Shown here one piece after another: positions 56,227 to 64,000 of a stretch of 64,000 nt of DNA. The stretch covers positions 62,001 to 126,000 of the forward strand of contig CM043797.1 in the NCBI GenBank assembly GCA_023974075.1, given 5' to 3'. The notes below the pieces were generated by a model. It was not told the DNA's origin, did no database searches, and was given only the letters and a program-made list of their open reading frames with translations. Source of the DNA: Chaenocephalus aceratus (Eukaryota > Chordata > Actinopteri > Perciformes > Channichthyidae). The first letter of the stretch is position 1; every line of letters starts with the position of its first letter. A program made the translations under genes and the position numbers.

Positions 56227-56283
56227 CAAGCCTTAGAATCGCGACGTTTCGGTCCGAATGGACCTTCTTCAGGCTCTGGCTTG
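56227..56283 (-). ncRNA. Hammerhead-ribozyme-like motif in the Penelope 5' region
   Basis: On the minus strand: helix I arms CAAGCC (56283-56278) and GGCTTG (56232-56227) plus GC/GC next to the core; core CTGAAGA (56272-56266); helix II GGTCC-ATTC-GGACC; then GAAAC and the putative cleavage triplet GTC (56245-56243). Very short helix III is a feature reported for Penelope-associated hammerheads. One extra A between the core and helix II departs from the strict consensus. Confidence 0.55.
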
Positions 56284-56309
56284 ATAACAATGAGAGCTGT
56301 GCATGAGTC

Positions 56310-56850
56310 AGCTTTCCGAAATGAATGAATGGATGAGAGAGGCAGCAGCAGCTGCTTTTATAGGGAAGTGTGAGGAGCCTATTCCCCCGTAGGCACAGAG
56401 AGTATCACGGTATATATGGAACAATCGTAATATATATTATTGTTTAAAAACTCACTTAACCTTAAGTTTAGGCGTGAAAAGGGATAGGTTGAGGTTAGAT
56501 AATAATTGTAAGGGCTAGGTGCCGTTAATATTTTTATGAGCATTAAATCCAAGCCCTTCACGAAACACACGAAACATACAAATCCCTTCCGGAATGAATG
56601 AATGGATGAGAGGGGCAGCAGCTGCTTTTGTAGGGAAGTGTGAGGAGCCTATTCCCCCGTAGGCACAGAGAGTATCACGGTATATATGGAACAATCGTAA
56701 TATATATTATTGTTTAAAAACTCACTTAACCTTAAGTTTAGGCGTGAAGAGCGATAGGTTGAGGTTAGATAATAATTGTAAGGGCTAGGTGCCGTTAATA
56801 TTTTTATGAGCATTACATACAAGCCCTTCACGAAACACACGAAACATACA
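56310..56850. repeat. Tandem ~270-bp duplication in the Penelope 5' UTR
   Basis: Two copies share ATGAATGAATGGATGAGAG, AGTGTGAGGAGCCTATTCCC and CTAGGTGCCGTTAATATTTT at offsets of 270-273 bases. Small differences separate them. Non-coding. Confidence 0.9.
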
Positions 56851-57019
56851 CATCCCGACACAGTGATTATGCAGGACCATCAGAGAGAGTGCACACACCA
56901 CATACATGGTAACAAGAGGAACTGGCTGTGTTAGGCGTTAGACATGTTTGAATCCTGTCACCGTAAAACGGCAGCAGGATCGAATGCACTCTCCATCTTT
57001 GTCAGACATGCAGGCATGT

Positions 57020-59224
57020 TCACTTCTCATTCAGGCCCCTGGGATACACTGTGTCAAATCTGGCTATCCACTGTCTCTCACATCTACGTCTCTGGGCCAC
57101 AGACCATCTGGAGTTCGATTCCAGGACCGCTGCTTGAACGGATTGCCATTCATGGAGCAGGAAGTGAGTAACTAATGGAGTAAGTATGTTTTTTCTTCTC
57201 AAAATGTTATATCTATGTTGCGTGAATCGTACCGAAATAGTATTACCTGTTTCCCCCACATATTGTAGTCCACATCGTTTACATGTAATAAGGTATACAC
57301 AGTTTTTGGATTGTAGGCTGCCCAGATCCTGTGTTTTGTAGACAGTATTGTTGTACCTGCTGCGCAACCAGACCTGTTGACGAAAAAAGTCCCCGTGACC
57401 TTTGGATTTTGGGGCCAACATGGGTTGCAACCTTGCTTTAACCAGGTAAGACTGCAGGTTTCTGTTCTTTCTAAACGCTGCAATAATACTGTGGTCCCGT
57501 AATATGTCAGTGTTTCCCATAATGTTTTTAAAGTTGGATTTCATTACTCTGACAAGTCCAACTGCTGACTGGGAATATGTAGTCACAAATGGCAATTTGG
57601 AGGAGATCAAAATGGGTTTCGTCTGTTTAAATCTTCCAAAGCATGTTCTAAGGAAGGAACGAGTATAACCCCTACAGGTCAATGCACCAAAAAGAGTTTT
57701 GGTGGCCATTTTAAAATCATCTATGCTGCTGCATATCCTATAGAATCTCAAAAGCTGTGACTTAACCAATCCCGCATACGTGTGCTGCGGATGGTGGCTT
57801 GTTTTGTGGAGCAGGGCGTGGGTGTCTGTCTCTTTAAAAAATACTTTAATGTCCAATTTGTGTGTTTTCTTGAAGTTAATTCCTTTGAATGTGGTGGTGT
57901 CTAGGAAATCCACTGAGGTGCAGCTGGTGACGGATTTTAGTGAGATGGATTTGTTGTGGTTATTCAGAGTGATAACAAATGAGTCAAAATCCTCCTTTGA
58001 GTGAGACCACACACCCCAGATGTCATCCAGATATCTGAAATAATAAGTGGGAGTCTTTTGGCAGGAGGACAGGGCAGATGTTTCCCACTGTGCCATAAAA
58101 ATGTTCGCATAGGCCGGGGCAAACTTCTTCCCCATAGCCGTACCTTTAGTTTGCAGGAAGAACTCTCCATTAAATTCAAAATCGTTACGTGTCAAATTAA
58201 TCTCTAATAATTGTAGTAATTCCTTATCTGGTCTCTTTTTGTTAGGGTTTTTCCAGAAAATATTTTGTATGGCTTGTATGCCTTCTTGGATGTCAATATT
58301 TGTGTATAAGCTATCAACGTCCATCGTGAATAAAATGGCGTCCTGAGGTATAATGAGTTGTTTAATTCTACTTACAAAGTCGTATGTGTCCTTTAAATAG
58401 CTTGTGTGGGTGATGGAAAGAGGATTGAGGTAAAAATCAATAAACTCTGCTGTGCGGTAGGTCTCGCTGCTACAATCTGATATTATGGGTCTGCCAGGAG
58501 GAATTTCATGAGGTAAGGACCATTTATGTCTTTCTTTGTGTATTTTCGGCAGCATATAAAATAGTCTGGCCCTAGGTTCAGAGGTGCTCGATAAAAACTT
58601 GAGTTGTTTAGCATTTATGAATTTTTTGTCATATAGTGTTTGTAAAATCTTGTCAACTAATTTAATTGTGTCCAGATAAATCGGTTTGTCCAATTTAGAA
58701 TAGTAATTAGTGTCCAATAATTGTCTATATCCCTCCCATAGATACTGGTCACGGTCCATAACAACAACTACACTACCCTTATCGGCTGGCTTAATAATGA
58801 TATTTTTATTATTACTAAGTTCCTTCAGTGCTGCGGCCTCCTCTGGACTGAGGTTTGGTTGGAGCCGATGCATCTGGAAGCTGCTATCAAAATGATTGAT
58901 ATCAGCCGCGATGAGAGTAGTGAGTTCCAACGGAAGTGTGACAGCGGGGGGAACCCAGTTCGATTTGGGAGTAAACGGAGGTGGGACAGAATCTTTTTTG
59001 TGTTGAAAATATATAGCTAGTTTCAATCTCCTGTGGTACTGTTGCAAATCCCATCGGCCTTGCTCGATAATATTTTTGTTGCTACCTTTTGTAGGGATGA
59101 AATTTAAACCTCTGTTTAATAGAGTGATCTGCGGGTGAGTCAATGTGGCGTGTTTGGCTAATATTAAAACGTTTTTATTCCCCTCCTGTACAGGCAGATT
59201 TGAGGGGACATTTAGTTTACCTGC
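57020..59224 (-). CDS. Penelope-like ORF2, copy 2
   Basis: The 707-codon stretch from TTG 59143 to the stop at 57020 gives the same protein as copy 1 with no difference seen, including YLDD and the GIY-YIG motif. It is open upstream to about 59224, as in copy 1. Confidence 0.92.
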   Translation of the reverse strand, partial: AGKLNVPSNLPVQEGNKNVLILAKHATLTHPQITLLNRGLNFIPTKGSNKNIIEQGRWDLQQYHRRLKLAIYFQHKKDSVPPPFTPKSNWVPPAVTLPLELTTLIAADINHFDSSFQMHRLQPNLSPEEAAALKELSNNKNIIIKPADKGSVVVVMDRDQYLWEGYRQLLDTNYYSKLDKPIYLDTIKLVDKILQTLYDKKFINAKQLKFLSSTSEPRARLFYMLPKIHKERHKWSLPHEIPPGRPIISDCSSETYRTAEFIDFYLNPLSITHTSYLKDTYDFVSRIKQLIIPQDAILFTMDVDSLYTNIDIQEGIQAIQNIFWKNPNKKRPDKELLQLLEINLTRNDFEFNGEFFLQTKGTAMGKKFAPAYANIFMAQWETSALSSCQKTPTYYFRYLDDIWGVWSHSKEDFDSFVITLNNHNKSISLKSVTSCTSVDFLDTTTFKGINFKKTHKLDIKVFFKETDTHALLHKTSHHPQHTYAGLVKSQLLRFYRICSSIDDFKMATKTLFGALTCRGYTRSFLRTCFGRFKQTKPILISSKLPFVTTYSQSAVGLVRVMKSNFKNIMGNTDILRDHSIIAAFRKNRNLQSYLVKARLQPMLAPKSKGHGDFFRQQVWLRSRYNNTVYKTQDLGSLQSKNCVYLITCKRCGLQYVGETGNTISVRFTQHRYNILRRKNILTPLVTHFLLHEWQSVQAAVLESNSRWSVAQRRRCERQWIARFDTVYPRGLNEK

Positions 59225-60637
59225 TCACACCAGTGTTGAAGCATGAGTTTTGCGGTGGATTTAGTCCAATGGACATTATCCTTTTCGGTCACAAATGACC
59301 CACTTGGCAGCTTTGGAATGTGCTTTTGATGCTGTGTGATGTATTCATTTAAGTGGACCAAATGTTTTTGTTCCTCATGCAGTAGAGAGGGTGAGTAATT
59401 AATTACAGGTATCCAGATTGCTGCCTGTGGAAACCTCAATTTAGCAGCTCGGACTGCTGCCTGCAGCTGTTTCACGGTGGTCTGCTTGACTTTATTTGAT
59501 CTGTTATTTAGTCCAAATGACAAGATCAGCTTCTCTACTACAGTAGAATAAGTGGCCTTTTTGATGATGGCCTCTGCATGTCTGAAAGTAGCCCCCGGGT
59601 AACTGTCAATTTGCAGATCATTGATGGTGAATGGTGGGAGACGTGCTAAATTAGAGTCCCCTATTATTAGCCATTTTTTTCCAAGCACTCAAACTCCAGT
59701 CCTGTAATTTTTTTACTGTGTTGAGGTGTTTTTTAGGTCTGCGTGTTGGTATCATTGGCTCAGGTAGTGTGGGTCGTAACTGTTGCACTGTGTTAATTTG
59801 CAGTTGACTCTGGACTGCTGCGCCGATGCTGCGTGTTCCCACTGGGGACCGAGAAAGGACGGGACAACTAGGCTGCTGATGGGGCGCTGCTGGTTCCAGA
59901 GTGTTCTCCAATTCCTCCAGCGACAGATCGAAGATGGAATTCTCTTCCGTGACCACACATGGGTTGAGAGGAGGAGGAGGAACGTGAGCAGGAGGTTGAG
60001 GTGTCTTAACAACTGCACGCGTGTTCCTCGGTGTCAACCTAGGAAACTGTCTCGTCCTCTGTGATTTAGGAGCAGGTGAGGTAAGTACCGTGCTGGGGGG
60101 AGTGAGGTACTCTGTTTCCACCTCCACTAGAGGCGGACAGTCCACCCCTGGGTCCGTCACAGTGGCAGCAGTGCTCAAAGTCACTGTGGGTGATGTGTGA
60201 GGTGCCGGGGTCTGTGAAGGGGACCCAATGTGTGCAGGTGGAGCATGTATTTGTGCCACAATTGTGTTTTCAGTAGGACACACAGCCGTGTGCCCTACAC
60301 TCTGCTCTGGCTGTGCAGGTGTGGCCACTGTTCGGTCAACAATCTCCGACGTCAACAGGGCCGCAGTCTGTACCAGTGTTTCATCCTGTAAGCGGCGTCC
60401 CAGGTTTCTCCTGGCCCAGGACGAAGCCACGTCCAGTGGATTCTGCCAATGGTGAGTAGACAATGTATTTAATTTGGTTATCTGAGCCTCCATCTCATCT
60501 GTGTAGTGATCACGTAGGATCAACATGGTTGTAAAAGACCAATTTTTTGCATTTCCCTCAATCAGGGCCTGGGTGTTGGGGCGAGGAGACGCCGGCTTGA
60601 TGACGGTGGACAGGTGTTCGGTCATTCTGGCTATGTT
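59212..60637 (-). pseudogene. Penelope-like ORF1, copy 2 (truncated, frameshifted)
   Basis: A single extra G (CCAAGCACTC here, CCAACACTC in copy 1) near 59685 shifts the frame just before the SGNH-like domain. The upstream piece (60625-59651) and downstream piece (59688-59212) match copy 1 closely. The first ~235 residues are missing at the 60637 breakpoint. Confidence 0.9.
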
Positions 60638-62375
60638 TCAATAGCCAGATTTATGCTTGATTCTCTCCAAAACTGTCATTCAGATGACTTTTGGAGAGAA
60701 TTAAGCATAAATCTGTCAAATATCCAAAACAGCCTTGTTTCAATGAAATAACCTCATAATCACAAATTGTCATTCAGATGACTTTTGGAGAGAATTATGC
60801 ATAAATCTGTCAAATGTCGAAAACAGCCTTGTTTCAATGAAATAACCTCAAAATCACAAATTGCCATTCAGATGACTTTTTGGAGAGAATTAAGCATAAA
60901 TCTGTCAAATGTCGAAAACAGCCTTGTTTCAATGAAATAACCTCAAAATCACAAATTGCCATTCAGATGACTTTTTGGAGAGAATTAAGCATAAATCTGT
61001 CAAATGTCCAAAACAGCCTTGTTTCAATGAAATAACCTCAAAATCACAAATTGTCATTCAGATGACTTTTGGAGAGAATTAAGCATAAATCTGTCAAATG
61101 TCGAAAACAGCCTTGTTTCAATGAAATAACCTCAAAATCACAAATTGCCATTCAGATGACTTTTTGGAGAGAATTAAGCATAAATCTGTCAAATATCCAA
61201 AACAGCCTTGTTTCAATGAAATAACCTCAAAATCACAAACTGCCATTCAGATGACATATATGCTTAACTATCTCCATAAGTAATCTGAATGTCAGTTTGT
61301 GATTTTGAGGCTATTTCAGTGAAACAAGGCTGTTTTTAACATTTGACAGATTTATGCTTGATTCTCTCCAAAACTGTCATTCAGATGACTTTTGGAGAGA
61401 ATTAAGCATAAATCTGTCAAATATCCAAAACAGCCTTGTTTCAATGAAATAACCTCAAAATCACAAATTGCCATTCAGATGACTTTTTGAGAGAATTAAG
61501 CATAACTCTGTCAAATGTCCAAAACAGCCTTGTTTCAATGAAATAACCTCAAAATCACAAATTGTCATTCAGATGACTTTTGGAGAGAATTAAGCATAAA
61601 TCTGTCAAATGTCGAAAACAGCCTTGTTTCAATGAAATAACCTCAAAATCACAAATTGCCATTCAGATGACTTTTTGGAGAGAATTAAGCATAAATCTGT
61701 CAAATGTCCAAAACAGCCTTGTTTCAATGAAATAACCTCAAAATCACAAACTGCCATTCAGATGACATTTATGCTTAACTATCTCCATAAGTAATCTGAA
61801 TGTCAGTTTGTGATTTTGAGGCTATTTCAGTGAAACAAGGCTGTTTTTAACATTTGACAGATTTATGCTTGATTCTCTCCAAAACTGTCATTCAGATGAC
61901 TTTTGGAGAGAATTAAGCATAAATCTGTCAAATATCCAAAACAGCCTTGTTTCAATGAAATAACCTCAAAATCACAAATTGCCATTCAGATGACTTTTGG
62001 AGAGAATTAGGCATAAATCTGTCAAATGTCCAAAACAGCCTTGTTTCAATGAAATAACCTCAAAATCACAAATTGCCATTCAGATGACTTTTTGGAGAGA
62101 ATTAAGCATAAATCTGTCAAATGTCCAAAACAGCCTTGTTTCAATGAAATAACCTCAAAATCACAAACTGCCATTCAGATGACATTTATGCTTAACTATC
62201 TCCATAAGTAATCTGAATGTCAGTTTGTGATTTTGAGGCTATTTCAGTGAAACAAGGCTGTTTTTAACATTTGACAGATTTATGCTTGATTCTCTCCAAA
62301 ACTGTCATTCAGATGACTTTTGGAGAGAATTAAGCATCCATCTGTCAAATATCCAAAACAGCCTTGTTTGAGGCT
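60638..62375. repeat. 94-bp satellite array, second locus, mostly opposite orientation
   Basis: Units read ACTTTTGGAGAGAATTAAGC and ATAAATCTGTCAAATGTCCA, reverse complement of the 26-kb array. Three blocks in the other orientation with the TACTTATGGAGATAG subtype occur at about 61256-61375, 61764-61885 and 62186-62300. The array begins exactly where Penelope copy 2 is cut. Confidence 0.93.
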
Positions 62376-63225
62376 GGGTTATAAGGGTAATTTACAAATA
62401 AAATACCCCATTATAACAGTGGACGTTATCTTTATGTATTTATTATATATTACCCCCTCAGGCTGATTTTGGAAAAGGACATTAACCCTTGTTTGGTGTT
62501 TTTCCCTTATTTATCTAAAACAAATGACATGATAAATTACTTGTGTTTATGTGTGTAAGACTTGTGTTTCTACCCCTGCCATTGCTGCACAAGGTTGCAA
62601 CATTGTAGATAAATTCAACCACCGACACCTATCTGGTCTCACATTCTTCTATTCTGCAAATTTGGGGTGGGACACAATAAATAAAGCTTCACCAGTTTGT
62701 TTATTTTATTGCACAGTCAAGACATAACTATAATGGCATCACGCTGTTCCAGGTGTGTCGTATGCATGTAAATTGAAGTTAAATAAAAGTGTGAAATGTA
62801 AAATAAAGTGTCAGTAGTTTCAAAACAATGTAACAGTGGCAATATATCAACCCAGTCTCACGGCATTTCGTGTTCACCAACACGATTTGTTATCTATTGA
62901 TTCGTGTTCATCAACACGATTTTCCCCTTTTTTTCGTGTTGCACAGCACGATTTTAAAAGCAATGCATTTCTACTGGTAATGTGTTTCGTGCCTGCAGGC
63001 TGAGTCGTGGAAGACCGGAAGCTGTGTGGTTCATAAAAACATGTTTTTACTCAATATCAAGTCACAATAATTGCTCTTATTTTAAATCGTATGATTTCTG
63101 ACTTTGTTGCTGTCTGTGAGGAAAATAAATGGGGCTCAGAGCCTAAGAATACTGAAATCTGTAATTCTAAATATTTGTTTCCTTGTAATTTGTTATTCTT
63201 TTCAAAATAACACACTGTTATTTAC
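62376..63225. other. Flank with a probable transposon border
   Basis: AT-rich, no gene recognised. CCAGTCTCACGGCATTTCGT (62852) followed by repeated TCGTGTT...AACACGA motifs looks like the subterminal part of a common fish DNA element; its other end is not identified. Confidence 0.45.
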
Positions 63226-64000
63226 TCACCAATAACACACAATTATCCTTGCTTTTATTTATTGGTTTAATTCCATAATCTAGGGCTTTTTTGGCGTCCG
63301 TCAGGAACTGAATTTCAAAATAAAAATAACCGGAAACAGACGTAGGCCTATAAGGGCCATTTCGAACATCATTGCGATTGTCAACATATCTGAGTTTAGG
63401 ATGGCCGAAGACACTACACTACCCATAATCCCCAGCTATCGTTTAGGACTACAGTCCCCGTAAGGTTACGCAGAGCGTCAAACAGCTGTGTGAAATGGAA
63501 TGAAACCACGCCAGACTATCCAAAACTGGAATCGAACACCCCCCCAGAATAACATGCTGGCTATTGTGTTTCGCAAAATGTTCTATGGGACGTCTCTACT
63601 GAACGTTTTCGTTTTTCCCACAATTAGAAGTTGCCAGTATTAAACACAGATCTGTAATATGTAATGCAGCCGAACCGTGTATTACAATGCCGTTATGTGA
63701 TGACTTTCAAAGAGAAAAGCAAGAGCACTCGGAATTAAGTATTATTTAAAAAAAAAAATCCGGATTTCATATCATATAAGCACCAAATCCCAGCATGCAT
63801 TGCGGCTAAAACATCCAATCAGCGAGCTTAAAACCATAGCTGAGGATCTTTGGTAATCGCTCGAAATGCCTACGTCTGTTACCGGTTATATTTATTTTGA
63901 AATTCAGTTCCTGACGGACGCCAAAAAAGCCAGAGATTATGGAATTAAAGCAATAAATAAAAGCAAGGATAATTGTGTGTGTGTGTTATTGGTGAGTAAA
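63226..64000. repeat. Large inverted repeat, arms ~130 bp, spacer ~520 bp
   Basis: Left arm about 63226-63355 begins ACTCACCAATAACACACAAT and runs through TTTTTTGGCGTCCGTCAGGA to ACAGACGTAGGC. The right arm (about 63868-64000) is its reverse complement with a few changes, including (GT)n expansion, and runs to the window edge. The arms contain no coding frame. Likely long TIRs of a non-autonomous DNA transposon, truncated by the window. Confidence 0.8.

Larger units (their letters stand above)
51687..56929 (-). mobile_element. Penelope-like element, copy 1 (full period, 5.24 kb)
   Basis: In element orientation: 5' UTR with a duplicated ~270-bp block and a hammerhead-like motif, ORF1 ending in an SGNH-like domain, ORF2 with RT and GIY-YIG endonuclease, and a ~85-base 3' UTR. 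The element 3' end abuts telomeric repeats; its 5' end abuts the 3' end of copy 2. The offset between copies is 5249 bases. Both ORFs are open. Confidence 0.9.
56930..60637 (-). mobile_element. Penelope-like element, copy 2 (5' truncated in ORF1)
   Basis: Nearly identical to copy 1 at a constant offset of 5249 bases. It shares GTTAGGCGTTAGACATG at its 3' border, and diverges after GGCTATGTT at 60637 where the 94-bp satellite begins. It lacks the ORF1 N-terminus and the 5' UTR. Confidence 0.93.

Noticed and set aside
1..64000. tRNA or rRNA genes
   Set aside because: No cloverleaf with A and B boxes or rRNA-like segment was noticed by eye; a covariance-model scan was not possible.

Overview
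This is a window of vertebrate nuclear DNA, almost certainly from a teleost fish. The mobile elements are typically teleost: a chromodomain Ty3/Gypsy element, a Rex3 (RTE) retroposon, PIF/Harbinger and hAT transposons, TTAA-flanked MITEs and Penelope-like elements. It also has long (CA)n runs, vertebrate TTAGGG repeats and GT-AG introns. No bacterial-type operon, tRNA, rRNA or CRISPR array was seen. Nearly everything outside one gene is transposon, satellite or simple repeat.

Layout. 1-3.7 kb: 3' part of a decayed Gypsy element. About 4.4-17.6 kb: one long minus-strand gene, reconstructed here from splice sites and codon phase. It joins a SET methyltransferase domain, a PHD-like cysteine cluster, C2H2-like fingers, a domain with the catalytic layout of a tyrosine recombinase, and a ladder of small phase-1 exons. 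Two hAT-type elements sit in its introns, and it carries one nonsense codon and one frameshift. 17.8-30.7 kb: hAT fragments, paired palindromic minisatellites, a LINE fragment, a broken coiled-coil gene, TTAA elements, a 94-bp satellite with inverted blocks, and an element with a 6-bp target duplication. 30.7-35.4 kb: a PIF/Harbinger element (MADF-BESS gene plus broken transposase) inflated by a 16-bp minisatellite. 35.4-38.2 kb: a solo LTR, DNA-transposon ends and (TG)n. 38.2-44.1 kb: a LINE split exactly by a Rex3 copy. 45.25-51.63 kb: a satellite of about 943 bp. 51.63-51.69 kb: nine perfect TTAGGG repeats. 51.69-60.64 kb: two head-to-tail Penelope-like copies with identical RT/GIY-YIG proteins and an upstream ORF ending in an SGNH-hydrolase-like domain. 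60.64-62.38 kb: the 94-bp satellite again, mostly in the opposite orientation. The end of the window is a large inverted repeat that runs off the edge.

Two systems deserve most attention. The first is the SET/PHD-like/tyrosine-recombinase-like fusion gene. The second is the Penelope tandem joined to telomeric repeats. There the element 3' end follows the G-strand repeat in the order expected if cDNA synthesis was primed from a telomeric 3' end, and a hammerhead-ribozyme-like motif lies in the 5' UTR.
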